From: Emergomyces orientalis
Taxonomy: Eukaryota > Ascomycota > Eurotiomycetes > Onygenales > Ajellomycetaceae
Length of the DNA stretch: 64,000 bases
Reading direction: 5' to 3'
NCBI GenBank assembly: GCA_002110485.1
Contig: MOWL01000089.1
Coordinates: 868,001 to 932,000, forward strand
The position numbers and the translations under genes are program-made. This document shows positions 11,744-22,894 of this stretch, one piece after another; the first letter of the stretch is position 1, and each line of letters starts with the position of its first letter. The notes below the pieces were generated by a model, which saw nothing but the letters and a program-made list of their open reading frames with translations, was not told the DNA's origin and did no database searches.

Positions 11744-13590
11744 ATTGAGTAGAGAGTAAGATGCACTGGTTCGCGATGGACAACCACCATACCCACAATA
11801 CAATGTCTTGAGGTTAGAGTGCGGGGGCTAGCATGTGAGTCAGCTTTCTCCTCAAGGGTTCGATTCCTATTGGCGCTGGCCACGCTCAGTACCTCAGATT
11901 CTCCGTCCACCAACGAGATTTCAGCGCTGAATTATTCATTTAATTAGAGGTTGCACTCGTTGTTTTTCCCTGCTTGTATATCAGTTCGAGCTGCGCTTTG
12001 AGTGTCAGATGAGACGCTTTCCCTAAACAGGACTAGCCCCTCCTGTCAGCTCTGGGCATCTGAGAACATGGTGCATATGGCAATTAATACCAACGTACCG
12101 TCCCACGAAAATGTTCAACGAGGCCTGGTCTGGATCAGATTGACCCATAAAATTCTAGGAGAAACTGCTCTGCGGTTTTGGTGTTTCAGAAACAAGCGAA
12201 AGGAGAATTTATCAAGTGGAAACCCGCCAAAATCACCTCAAAAACTCGCGATATTACTTCGGGCAAGGCTCCTCATTATTATCAGGGACTCCCAAGGAGG
12301 TAGTTACACTGCTCAAGGGCGTTCTCTAAGTTAAACTTTTGTTGAATGTTTCGAGGGCATAAAATGGTATTGGGTTCTCGTCTCAGGGGCGACGGACCTG
12401 TATTGCGAATTTTATCAACCCGTTAATGCCGAAGGGCTAATACTACAGGAAGTAGCTCCGTTGAGACAAAATGGAATGGAAGACTCTACCACGGGTGGAC
12501 GGCGGCTTCAGATGTCACTCGCAGAGACCTTTCTGCAGAAACATCCTTGCCAGAGCAGGGTCGTTCGTTCTAGATCTTCAACTCAGGACCTCACATACGG
12601 CGCGCCGAAGTACAGTCATCAAGTCAACCATTCAGGAGCTCAGTTTCCCTTACTAGGGCTTGACACAGGCAATTCCATTCGGAGGAAGAAGCCTTTTCAC
12701 GATGGAGAGAAGCGTTGTTTCCTTTCGAGTAGCCCAAACAGGGTGCAGGTTTCAATGTCGGTATTGTGATGCTCAACTTCTCACACCCTCTTATTAAACC
12801 AGGACAGGATATTGGGAGTATGCGCATGTTGCAAGAAGCGAGAGCAAGCCTAGCATTAGAATTTCGAGCATTTTGGATCCCGTTATTCGGTATCCAACGG
12901 TACGTCTTCAGTATTGACAGCCTTGCACAGTTCTCCTGATCCATTGTTGATGGCGTGCTGTCAGTTCTGGAGTGATAGGATTTTTACACCAACTCCAAAG
13001 GCTATGGCCTCCGACATGCGAATCATACTACATCAGATGTAGTTGGTGTTGAACGTATTGCCTCCCGCCGTTGGCTTTTCATTTGGTCTTTGGATGTTTG
13101 CAATTTCTACCAAACATCATGTGGAATGACAGACTTATTTCGAAGGAGCTGCCAAGCCCCGTAAAAACTCTCTGAACTTGAGAGCCATCGAAAATAAGTT
13201 AACGAAAGGACATTACCCAAGGGCGACACAATTTTGTGCAATGAAGTCTACTTTTTTCTTCCATCCTACTATTCTCCATTTTCCCCTTAGGTGCTTTTGA
13301 GATCACTAGCTAGCAGAATAAGGGTGCTACCTTCTTTTTAAGCGAGGACGCCTACGAGAAAAGCAAGACCTTGCCCAGTTAAAACTTCAGGCGTACCTCT
13401 AACCAATATCAGTTTCAGCTTCAACTCTGTTTTAAATATATATAACCATGGATCCAGTCATTTTTGGGGGCTTCAAAGCTGGCCATAGACAGACAACTCC
13501 TACATACAATCTCCCACGGTACGAATGCGATATATCCCTCACGGTCCATCAGGGGCTTACACACCGCTTTCCTCCCTTCTTTTCTGTCCT
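11744..13590. other. Intergenic, FPGS promoter plus unassigned sequence
   Basis: 1.85 kb. It includes a tRNA-like B box at 11857-11867 (listed separately). Open frames at 12002-12334 and 12461-12769 lack family resemblance, conserved splice signals and coding bias. No transposon ends were found. Confidence 0.5.
11811..11878 (+). other. tRNA-like A/B-box remnant
   Basis: A perfect RNA polymerase III B box, GGTTCGATTCC, lies at 11857-11867. An A-box-like GGTTAGAGTGC sits about 45 bases upstream, at 11812-11822. The putative T-stem (AAGGG/CCTAT) is imperfect and no matching acceptor stem is found. I read it as a decayed tRNA or a TFIIIC-only site upstream of the FPGS start, not a working tRNA. 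Confidence 0.35.
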
Positions 13591-14417
13591 TCAATTCTGC
13601 CTTGCGGGCCTTAACATTCCAACGATAGGCCTCTCCCCTTCTCCTCCATACTTGCTTAGGTCAAATGTGAATGAGTCAACGTCTTCAAATCCAAACTTCT
13701 TGTACAAATTGTACCCCTTCAAGCTTGCTTCCAGCCACCCCGGGATATTTTCTTTATCCGCAATGTCAACGCCGTATTGTAACATTGCAGAGCCAGCGCC
13801 AAGGCCTTGGTGGGCGATACTGGTTGCGAGGGAACCGAGGACTATTTGTGTTGTGAGAAGAAGGTCTTGTGTTTCTGCCTGAGATTCGTCATCCACAGAA
13901 TAAATGGGGGGGGTGGCAAGGGCTACAGTGTGCACAGAAATGCAAATTGGCTCCAAAAAGAGATGGCGAGATCCCGAAAGGCGAAAAGGGAAAAGGGAAC
14001 AAGGGACCTACAAGCATGCCTCTGCCCACGCATCCTTTCCCGCATTTTATAAACGTTCCCAAAGAATTCCCTACATGCATCCCCATTCGCGCCATGGGCC
14101 CATTCCTTCTGCTTCACATCCACAACCTGAATTGCCTTGCTCGACTCCTCATCAAGATAAAAGTGCCATATTCCCACACCAATAATCGTATCGTCCTCGC
14201 CCAGCACAGCCTTGATATAATGCGTCGTAGGGTCTTTCTTAGCCATACCCTCTGCAATCTCTTTAGCTCGGTATTCAAACCCTTGGGGGGTAAACTCTCC
14301 AAACATGGCCAGCGACACGGGGTCACGGGAATATGCATTCCATTCAACCTTTGCAAGAGCGGGAGCATCCTCCAGTTGTGCTGGGAGCAATCTGATTGTT
14401 GGTGGAGGACTGGACAT
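13591..14417 (-). CDS. GNAT-family N-acetyltransferase
   Basis: Likely transfers acetyl from acetyl-CoA to an unknown small molecule or peptide amine. Two exons, 14417-14012 and 13865-13591, give 226 residues, joined through a GTAGGT donor with a TAC codon spanning the junction. GNAT features in order: the N-terminal strand TIRLLPAQLEDAPALAKVEW, the beta-hairpin TIIGVGIWHFY, then LATSIAHQGLGAGSAMLQYGVD (the Q/R-x-x-G-x-G/A acetyl-CoA loop, here HQGLGAG), and a C-terminal YNLYKKFGFEDVDSFTFDLSKYGG typical of motif B. The exon 2 acceptor (CAAG) could instead be another AG nearby. Substrate unknown. Confidence 0.85.
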
Positions 14418-14875
14418 TTTCTAGGATTTTAATCTTTGAATTTCTTGACTTTTCGTTTTTCAAAATCCCTTCTATGGCTTCTGTTTTCTAAACGCGGAAT
14501 TGAATTGTATTTATATGCCAACATCAAATTTTCTAAAGCCTGCTCCTTACGACGCCATCTTGCAGTATGTTCCGAGCCAAGCCGTGCCTGAGCATCATCC
14601 GACAGTATTTTGTGTGGGGAATGGAATAAGAAGCAGTGTAACCTGCGAGTTTGTCAGCGAGCTCTAACTAGACCTTTTCGGTTCGCCGACCCTGACTCCT
14701 GAGAGGCTAGCTAATCATATACAGTACATTTACATATTTTTCAGCTCTTATTTCTCTCCTTTTATTCTTTAGCCAATTTTAATTTTGCCATTCAAGCACT
14801 AGCACCTCGCCTAGGCTTTAGGCTCCTGCAGTTTGGCTAAACTACTTAGGTATCGTATCCCGAGCCATATAACTA
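14418..14875. other. GNAT promoter region up to the Tc1-like element
   Basis: 458 bp containing the promoter of the minus-strand acetyltransferase and running into the left end of the transposon. No other signal recognised. Confidence 0.5.
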
Positions 14876-16210
14876 CAACTTGACAAAAGTACTATCCGGC
14901 ACTTGTAGCGTTCAACACGTCTCTCTATGAAGACACTTCTAATTATCCAGGCTTCGAGGCCCTCTTACCCCTATAAATTCTAATATACAACGTGGAAAAG
15001 AGCTAAGTCCCTATGTGAGAGGAATTATCTTCGGCCGCCATCAATTGGGACAAAATAAATCTCAAATCGCTCGTGATCTCAAGATTCCGCGTCAGACCAT
15101 TATTGACACTATTCAGAATGAATCTCGATATCATAGAGAAAGCTTGCCTTGCAGTAGCAGACCCCAGAAGACTTCAATATTGGACAGACGTTATATTCTT
15201 ATCCTTATAAAACGGAATCCCTTCATTACTTATCAAGAACTCCTACTTGAAACCGGCTTTGACCTCTCCCAACAGACCCTATTGTGAATTATCAAAAACT
15301 CTGGTTACGGGCACTGGCGGGCCATGAAAAGACCTCAGGTGACACCTGAAATAGCAAGAAAAAAATTATGAATGAGCATCGGCACACCCAAGGATTGGAG
15401 CTATACTGAATGGGCGAAGGTGATATTCAATGATGAGTGCTCTGTGGAACTGGAAAAAGGAAAGGCAAATCAATGGGTCTTTCGACACAACTGTGTGGCA
15501 GATAAATGGAAGAAAAAATATATACAGCCGCGTACGAAATCTAAGAGAATCTCAATAATGATATGGGCTGCGATTTGGGGGGGGTGGTCTTCAGATATTA
15601 ATGTTTTTCAACGCGATGAGAGGTCTCAACGGCAGGGCTACTCTGCACAGTCCTATCTTCAAATATTGGAGGATAATCTGCTTGCTATCTGGGAACCAGG
15701 CATGGAACTCATGCAGGATAATGCTCCTATTCATACAGCTCATATAATTAATATGTGGTTGGACAATCATGGAACTTGTTGAAGGGAATGGTCCCCCTTA
15801 TTCTTCAGATATGAACCCCATAAAACATGCATGGGCAAAGCTCAAAGAGAGGATATATAAGCTGGATCCAATGATTGAGAGCTTTTCAGGGAGAGAAGAG
15901 GATTTCAAAGAGCATTTTAAATAGTTTATCGAACGAGCATGGGAGGACTTAGGGCAGGATCACTTTGATGGGTTGATTCGATCGATAGATAACAGGATTA
16001 ATACTCTTATAGCCGCAAATGGGTAGTATACACGATATGAATTTAATTTTTAATAAACCTTCTGATAGTGCATGATCTTTAGATTATTTTTGCGGAATTT
16101 CATGCAATTTGAAGGATGTGGTGCTGATAAAATCAATAAATAGTATTCATAGTATTTTAATGGTTGGGGGTTTGATCTGCTGGCTGCCGGATACTTTTGG
16201 CGAAGAACTG
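14876..16210 (+). mobile_element. Degenerate Tc1/mariner element
   Basis: A 1,335-bp element flanked by TA on both sides (14874-14875 and 16211-16212). The ends are imperfect inverted repeats. The left end contains CAAAAGTACTATCCGGCA (14884-14901) and the right end TGCCGGATACTTTTG (16185-16199), whose complement matches except for three bases. The right terminus read inward begins CAGT, as in Tc1. The enclosed transposase relic supports the class. Confidence 0.7.
15015..16026 (+). pseudogene. Tc1/mariner transposase relic
   Basis: Coding pieces read through an N-terminal helix-turn-helix (KSQIARDLKIPRQTI) and a Tc1-like DDE domain. The first Asp is in VIFNDECSV, the second in ELMQDNAPIHTAH. 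A third-motif segment SSDMNPIKHAWAKLKE follows in another frame. Breaks are TGA at about 15285 and 15369, TGA at 15779 with a frameshift before the last motif, and a TAG/TAA near 15922. The two early TGAs fit CGA (Arg) changed by a C-to-T transition. It is not functional. The C-terminal part runs to the stop near 16024. Confidence 0.75.
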
Positions 16211-18236
16211 TACAGTGGATCGAGCACTCGTGGCAGCCACCTAGGCGTTTTGATATTTCAGAGATCTACGATTAGGTCGGGCTCTAAAACTTCGCTCTCG
16301 CCTCCCTGGTCCAAGGGCATCTTCCGCCGAGAGCCAGGCAAGAAGATATGGCACTAACTACACGAAAGCCGTTGAAAGGCATGAGAAACCTTGGTCTGTG
16401 CAAGGCTAGAGACCTAGGTATATGCTAGATTTGAATGTTCAGAAACTTAATTGGCAGCTGGGACATAGACTTTGTCAAATGGGCAACCATTAATTTTTTG
16501 AACCATTTCAACATAGTAAGTTAAATCTGTCAGTTTTAAAGCTAGCCAGAGCTCTCTTCTCAATCTAATTTTCCTTTTTTCCCTTCCCCCCCTGGAACTT
16601 CTTAAAACTCATCGCATAATTCGCGCTCATACTTTCAAACATTCTTTCTTGAAAAGCTGTAATTTCTTTCTCTGTGTCCCAGTTATGACTCAACACTACT
16701 ACAGAGTTTTTGTGTGGTATTAGTAATAACTTCTGATACTCTCAAGAAGACTTCACTTCCTGCTTGTGTGAGAAATATCTCTCCTCTCCTTTATCCTGTG
16801 TTTGACAACTTTGACAATTTCTTAGGTTCAAATGGCACCTCTCAATACCTGTTGTCTGAATGTGGACATCTTTGTTGAGCTTGTTGAGCCCATCTTTTCC
16901 TGTCTCTGTTCCTCCTCCCACCTTGCTTTATTCTGCTTCGGCGGCCTTGTCAGAGTTAAAAGAAGAATAATCTAGTCAAATCGGGTTCAGAGGGCCCTTA
17001 CCTTGCAAGGGGAGTTCGGGACACTCCCTCTGAATATTCAATGTTGCTCAAGGATGGTGACTTGCTTGATCGGCCGTAGGTCGACCACAAGAGCCATCAG
17101 AATCGCCAGATTTGAGGAACAGCTCCATGATCGTATTTGATATTTACAACAGCCTGACAAAAAAAACTCAGCAGGAAAACCTTCAAACACTATAATTTCC
17201 CGCTGGCCTGCTGTCAAGTGCATCTAGCAACATGCATGCACTGTGGTCAGAAATTAAGCCTTTTTTTTTTTTTTTTTTTTTTCCTTTTCATTCCTGGTAC
17301 ACTTTCGATTGGCAGCCTTACCGTCCTAGGCATATCTACCAATGTCATTTGAATCTAGCACACCATGCGGGGGATGAAATGCGGAGTAGTAAGGCTCAGC
17401 ACCATAGATGCTGCATCAATACCGCCCAAAACCTGGCAAGGCAAATTAGGGTGCCTTTGAGCAAATTCCAATCACCATTCTCGAACCTAGAATTTGAAGA
17501 CAAATGTTCATGATGTCGGGACAAAAATAGTATCTTGACGCAAAGGATTTTTAAGAGGGCTGTTTATCCCGAACATCTCATGGTTTACCAAATAATCTCA
17601 CGAAGCTAAACACTTAACAAAAGGCCTTGCAGCACTCGACCGTGAAATCGGCCGTGATTCCTAGCTTGTTGCATTCACGACCATTTGACCCATGACTGCG
17701 GGAGGGTTCCTGGCAGTCTCCTACCTTAAGAATCGCAACAGTCCAGGTGATAATTGATTACCTGATTGACCCGGACTTGTTTGAGACGATGAGATTCAAA
17801 GTGCTTTCCACGACGCCGTCTGCCCTGTGGTCCATCAACTACAGTATAAATATGAATATACCCATGAAGCTCTGGCTATCTTCGTTACTAAGGCAACACC
17901 GCTGACCCTGTTCGAACAATCTGAGAAACGGGGAATCACGGTATTCAAAGGAGAAAACCTGGAGGTTTCGCAGCTCCAATTGAATCGGCTCTCGAGCGCA
18001 AATTAAGGAGACTGTGTGCCGCAAACCGAGATAGGAGGGCGGAACTAGATATGGCGGCTGCTATTGCCCTTTTAAAGCACCTAAGGGGTCATAACAACGG
18101 CCCTTTGAAGTTAGAGTCGATCCGAACAATGAAAATGAACGGGTTTGACTTGACCATGCATCATCAGACAATGCAGCAAGTGGTCGATGCATACCTCCGC
18201 GAGTACGGCGAGGAGATATTCGAATAAATCCAATTT
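16211..18236. other. Unassigned sequence left of the LINE
   Basis: 2 kb without a recognisable gene. A poly-T run lies at about 17262-17282. A plus-strand coding-like stretch at 17860-17990 (with TLFEQSEKRGITVFKGENLE) and another at 18140-18226 are broken by stops. They may be remnants of the gene into which the LINE inserted. Family not recognised. Confidence 0.4.
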
Positions 18237-18249
18237 AAGGGTTTATCGG
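18237..18249 (+). repeat. LINE target-site duplication, left copy
   Basis: AAGGGTTTATCGG occurs here and again at 24249-24261, immediately after the (TAA)n tail. These exact 13-bp direct repeats define the insertion. Confidence 0.85.
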
Positions 18250-18370
18250 GAACAGATTGTCGGGAAACCCCATCAAAAATTATTTTATCCTTTTACATCT
18301 AAATCGCGATTGCTTTCGTGCCGCAGAGGGTCTTGAAGGGCATCAGCTCGCTCACACACTCTCAAACACC

Positions 18371-18958
18371 ATGGTTGAGGCTGTGAGCGTGAGTGGTGGT
18401 GCAGGGAATGTGGGTGCGCGCGCGGCGCGACGCGTACCTGGAGCCGCGCAGGCAGGAGATGCAGCAACAAATGGTATGACAGCAACACTGTGCATGATCA
18501 CTGAGGCTCTTAAAGAGGGGGAGAAAGACAAGAAGATTAATAGGAAAGAATTACTGTATATTCAGAGAGCTCTGAAGACAGTGAATGAGCTCAAGGAGAA
18601 TCTGCTTGACAACATGTTAAAAAAGCTAGAGAGCGCTACATGCGCATCACAGCAGAATGAAAGATGCAACATGCTGGACAGTGAGACCTCATGGGCGCGC
18701 ATAGCAGCCAATGGAGGGCCGCCAGCAAAGATAGTAACTGGGCATGCATTGAGAGAGGTGGTGATATCTCAACACAACTGTGATGCACTGGCAGTGGAGA
18801 AGCGCACCTCAGAGGTCATTGTTAAGAAGATGAATGAAGCTATCAAAGACATCACTGTCAGCACAGTGATAGCAGCAAGATACATGCCCAGCAGAGACCT
18901 GATTCTTGTCACAGATACACTCAGTACAAAGACTGAATTAATGAAAAGCAATGAATGA
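18371..18958 (+). pseudogene. LINE ORF1 (gag-like) N-terminal part, prematurely ended
   Basis: The open frame starts at a plausible ATG after a 120-base leader and encodes an Ala-rich, helical N-terminus and the segment SETSWARIAANG, common in fungal LINE ORF1 proteins. It stops at TGA 18956-18958. Similar sequence continues in frame past further TGA codons toward the zinc-knuckle region, so the stop is probably mutational. Confidence 0.65.
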
Positions 18959-19279
18959 GTGAAAAAATGAAAAGACAAGATACATATAAAAAAGAAAATG
19001 TATACAGTACTGATCAAGAGTGTTTCACTCAAGATCATTAGCTGAGACAAATCAGAGAAAGCAGTGAATAATGTGTACAAGCAGAATCTATCACTGAAAT
19101 ACAAGATACTTATTCACAAGATAACAAAGTATCTAACTAAGCAACAGAAACTGCATGAAAGCATCATTATATATATAACAACATCACAACAGACAAATAC
19201 TCTAGTGAAAAATAATATTATCTTGAGAAATGAGTTCTGCATGATTGAAATCTTTCATAGAGAGGCTCAAGTCACTCAG

Positions 19280-19450
19280 TGCTACAGCTGTCAGTGATAC
19301 AGGCACATAGCTAGATTTTGCTGAAAAGAGAATGTCTGTGGACACTGTACAGTGAAGAAACACACAGACAAGAGCTGTGCAGCACTGTTAAAGAGAAAAA
19401 AGACAGTCTGCTGCAACTGTGAAGAGACACACTCAGCATGAGCAGCAAAC
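19280..19450 (+). pseudogene. LINE ORF1 CCHC zinc-knuckle region
   Basis: Reads CYSCQ-stop-YRHIARFC-stop-KENVCGHC, then CCNCEETHSA. This is the CX2CX4HX4C pattern repeated, with TGA stops at positions where relatives carry Arg or Trp. It binds nucleic acid in intact elements; here it is dead. Confidence 0.7.
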
Positions 19451-19678
19451 TGCCTGGAATAACATGCAGCAGTGAAACTGGCTAAAGAGATACTCAGAAA
19501 TCAGCTACAATACTTTGTAATACAGATTTCTGATGAGAAAGGCTGAATTATATCTAGAAAATATAATAGAATCACAGACAAGAAAACACAGAGTAGTCAG
19601 CAAAGAGTGAGAAGACTCACTGATGTGTTCAGAGTAGATACATAATAGAAAGACTCTTTAAATAAGTATATACTATCA

Positions 19679-19955
19679 TGGGCAACACCCACGCTCCCTA
19701 GTACGTTCGCTATATTATATATTCGCCTATATAATCTTATCGCTATAGCTTCGTACGTACCTACCTAGCTATAGCATTACCCTTACCTTCCGCAGAGCAT
19801 ACGTGCCTACCTACTATATCATTTATCATTCCTTCCGCATGCGGAAGATGCCTGTATTTAGTTATTTATATTCTTCCACTGATTAGCAGTGAAAGATGAA
19901 GAATCAGACATTCTTTTACTACTATTTTAATGTATATATTCTATTGCATGTAGCA
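19679..19955 (+). repeat. 5' LTR of nested retroelement
   Basis: A 277-bp repeat starting TG and ending CA, matching 21442-21718 at all but five positions, all of them transitions. A primer-binding-like ATTTGGTAGCATG follows directly at 19956. Confidence 0.85.
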
Positions 19956-21441
19956 ATTTGGTAGCATGTCTTGCTGAATTCCAAGGTCCTCTACGAATTC
20001 TCCTACTATACATGGTGATTGATCTGCTATAGTAGCTTCCGCTCCGCTTTTGACTGCCTACAGCCTGGTGATTGGTCCGGGCGTGTGAGTATTCAAAAAC
20101 CCCCTGCTGTACTGGTGATTGGTCTGGTCAGCAATTCATCTTCGAGCGTCCGCAGAGCTGGTGATTGGTCCGGGCTGCAGACACTGAAGTTCAGCCATAC
20201 TGGTGATTGATCTGGTCGGCTTCCTTTTCTACCTCTTGTCTTCCGATTCCTAACCCCTAATCCCCCTGCTATACGTGGTGATTGGTCCGCTATAGTAGCC
20301 TCTGCTCCGCCCTCGACTATATACCACCTGGTGATTGGTCTGGGTTGTAAGAAGTCAAGCTCCTAGCTGTCTGGTGATTGATCTGGCTGGCTATTCTTCC
20401 ACACCTCTTGCTTGTCTAACCGCTCTGTCCAACGAAGTATGGAGCAAGACAGGCAAACGACAAGAAGCGGTTCCCGCCAGCCGCCCCCCCCTACAAGGGT
20501 AGAAGAGTCCGCCAGTGGAGCGGACGTGGGAGCTCGCACGTACTCCCAGGCGTCTGAGGCGTGGCATGCTATGGCTCATCGCCACCTTCTCCCCAACGGC
20601 GCGGCTACGCCCACCGCTGGGTCCATCCACTTGCTCTACCTTGTCGTTGTCGTTGTCTGCTACCGCGACCACCTCGCTCGCTAATGCTGTCAAGTCGAAT
20701 CCGCCCGCCTCCTCGTCCGCCCCGTACATATCATTGTCGTTGTTGAAATGAACACCTGTTGCTGGCCATGTCTCCTTCAGCTTTCAAAACAGGGTAATGA
20801 GCTTGCATTTGGGGGTAATGACAATCTTCACCATATCTTTCCTCTCTCTATTCATGTTATTGATGGTTTCTTCACCTCCTTGTAAATGAGCGGATCGATG
20901 ACGCTTCTGGCCACTGCCACTAGTGACAGACAGTGTTTCTGTCAAACACCTGATTATTAATCAAGCGCCAAATGGATGCATCGAACCATTCAAATCTCCA
21001 CCAAATACGCCACTCCATCTACTATTGTTATTTTTCTCCTAGTTTCCACCTAATTTGGATATTTCATTTGGTATATGACAGACTATTGATTATTGTATGT
21101 AACATGCCCCTATATGGGCATATTTTGTAATATAGCTAGCGAGAGATTCATGGTTATAAAAAGCCGTGGAAAACCTGTAGATATGGAGAAGAGGGGAGCC
21201 CAAAAAATTCAATTTTTAACTTCACTTTTTCATTCGTACGCGAACATTCTACCATTTAAAAATCTCTCATAGTTTCCTTATTCAAGTTACTTGCATTCTA
21301 CCGCGACCATCTCACTTGCTAATACTGCCAAGTCGAATTCGCCAGCAGACACCATTCCTATTTAAGTCTAGCGCCCACATTTTCTTGGGTTCTTCTGAAC
21401 CTTCTTCCGACGCCCATCCTTTTCCGCGAGGGGGACTATTG
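19956..21441 (+). mobile_element. Internal region of a short, non-autonomous LTR (copia-like) element
   Basis: 1,486 bp lie between two 277-bp LTRs. A copia-type primer-binding sequence (TTGGTAGCATG) starts at 19958, and a purine-rich tract (GAGGGGGA) at 21428-21435 precedes the 3' LTR. No protease, integrase or reverse-transcriptase motif is present in any frame, so it must depend on a helper. It contains an eight-copy TGGTGATTG array (20013-20386). Two related copies of a CGACCACCTCGCTCGC-like segment lie at about 20661-20707 and 21299-21345. Flanks TATCA and TATAC are only an approximate target duplication. Confidence 0.7.
20013..20386 (+). repeat. Eight-copy TGGTGATTG(G/A)TC array
   Basis: The motif TGGTGATTGRTC begins at 20013, 20066, 20113, 20159, 20201, 20276, 20329 and 20372, at 42-75 base spacing. 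Copies from 20276 on resemble those from 20013 with their spacers (CTATAGTAGC...CTCCGC), showing a higher-order duplication of about 263 bp. On the minus strand five of the eight copies read GACCAATCACCA, containing CCAAT; the other three read GATCAATCACCA. Confidence 0.85.
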
Positions 21442-21718
21442 TGGGCAACACCCACGCTCCCTAGTATGTTCACTATATTATATATTCGCCTATATAATCT
21501 TATCGCTATAGCTTCGTACGTACCTACCTAGCTATAGCATTACCCTTACCTTCCGCAGAGCATACGTGCCTACCTACTATATCATTTATCATTCCTTCCG
21601 CATGCGGAAGATGCCTGTATTTAGTTATTTATATTCTTTCACTGATTAGCAGTGAAAGATGAAGAATCAGACATTCTTTTACTACTATTTTAATGTATAT
21701 GTTCTATCGCATGTAGCA
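21442..21718 (+). repeat. 3' LTR of nested retroelement
   Basis: Same length as the 5' copy. The five differences are near positions 26, 31, 196, 260 and 267 of the LTR. Three of the five fall in CpG. Confidence 0.85.
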
Positions 21719-21794
21719 TATACACTTCCCACAGTCAGTTGACATGCAGGATCAGAATACAGATGAACTATAAGTGAACAACTTCATATACTGC

Positions 21795-22560
21795 AATACA
21801 ATGTATATAACTCAAGTAAAGTGATGAATGTGTTACTGATCAAGCCTGAAATGGCATTAAACTACAATATTATTACACTACAAGAGTCATGGATGCACAA
21901 GAGAGCTGACAGTGATACAACATATTTAATTAACTGTGGTTTTTGACAGACAGACATGTAAAATAAGAAGACTAGAGTGAGGTTTCTCATCAACAAAAGA
22001 CTGACAGCAGAGACATGAAAGATTAAAGCAGTAACAAGATACATGATACTGCTAACTATCATTATAATAAAGAGTCTGATGCTAATACTCAATGTCTATG
22101 CCACTCTGTCAGGCAGCTACACAATGGTGCCCAAGAACTCCCCCATTCTGCAACTACAGATAATAATGAAAGAGACAGAGATCTTGCTACAGATGTAGAA
22201 TCAGAAAATAAGCACATAAGTATATAATTATGAGACAACTGCATAACAAGCAGAGATGATAATGCTAGAAGACTTCAATATACATCACTCAAGCTGAGAA
22301 GAGAAGTGTGTGAGACACAATTTTGAACTGACATGAAAGTTTATAGCACAGATAAATACTTTTAACTTATAACTGATAATATTACAGAGTGAAATCACAT
22401 GACAGAACTGTGATAGTACTGAAACAACTCTGAATCTGATCTTTGTGTCAGAAAATCTAAATGAAGAGATGTTAGAATGCTGAGTAATACATAAGATAAA
22501 CATAATATCAGATTATCTATCAGTGATTATCAGACTTGCTATCAATGTGTCTGTCAGATT
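21795..22560 (+). pseudogene. LINE endonuclease domain relic
   Basis: Frames read LQYNVYNSSKVMNVLL, then LNYNIITLQESWMHKRA, NKKTRVRFLINKRL, LNVYATLSGSY and MLEDFNIHHSS. This is the order of the exonuclease-endonuclease-phosphatase fold in fungal LINEs, with the QE catalytic pair and a changed GDFNAHH-type motif. TGA codons interrupt at several positions where relatives have Trp. Not functional. Confidence 0.7.
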
Positions 22561-22894
22561 AAGAGAGAGACACAACTGACAAAAAGTGAATTCACAGCTA
22601 CTACAGCAGAATTGTCTGAATTTTAGATGCTGCAGAATCTTCATTTCAATAGCAGAGATTGATAAATATGTGAACTATCTCAGCAAGTTTATTAACACAC
22701 TCAAGATTTAATCTGAAACAGTCACTACAACTATTACAGTGAGAAATATCATCACAGAAAGAAATGTGAGTGCTAGAAGTATAGCTTGATTTCAAGTTGA
22801 AATGACAAGATTATATAAACAAAGTTATAGACAGATTAAAATTGTAAATAGAAGCTCTCATACAGATTATACAGTCAATATAAAATCTTTCTCT

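Noticed and set aside
12002..12769. Open frames in the FPGS-GNAT interval
   Set aside because: No recognisable domains, no splice structure, and coding bias is weak; treated as chance.
17262..17282. Poly-T runs (also 28817-28834, 34599-34622, 61936-61955) as retroelement tails
   Set aside because: No element body or target duplication is found beside them; ordinary homopolymer tracts.
18769..19104. Minus-strand ORFs inside the LINE (also 22285-22503, 23632-23949)
   Set aside because: They are complements of the CpG-depleted LINE coding strand, with hydrophobic composition caused by base bias.
20391..20729. Minus-strand ORF inside the LTR element (Asp/Asn-rich)
   Set aside because: It lies antisense to the element, has no gag or pol motif, and its second copy near 21300 is not open.
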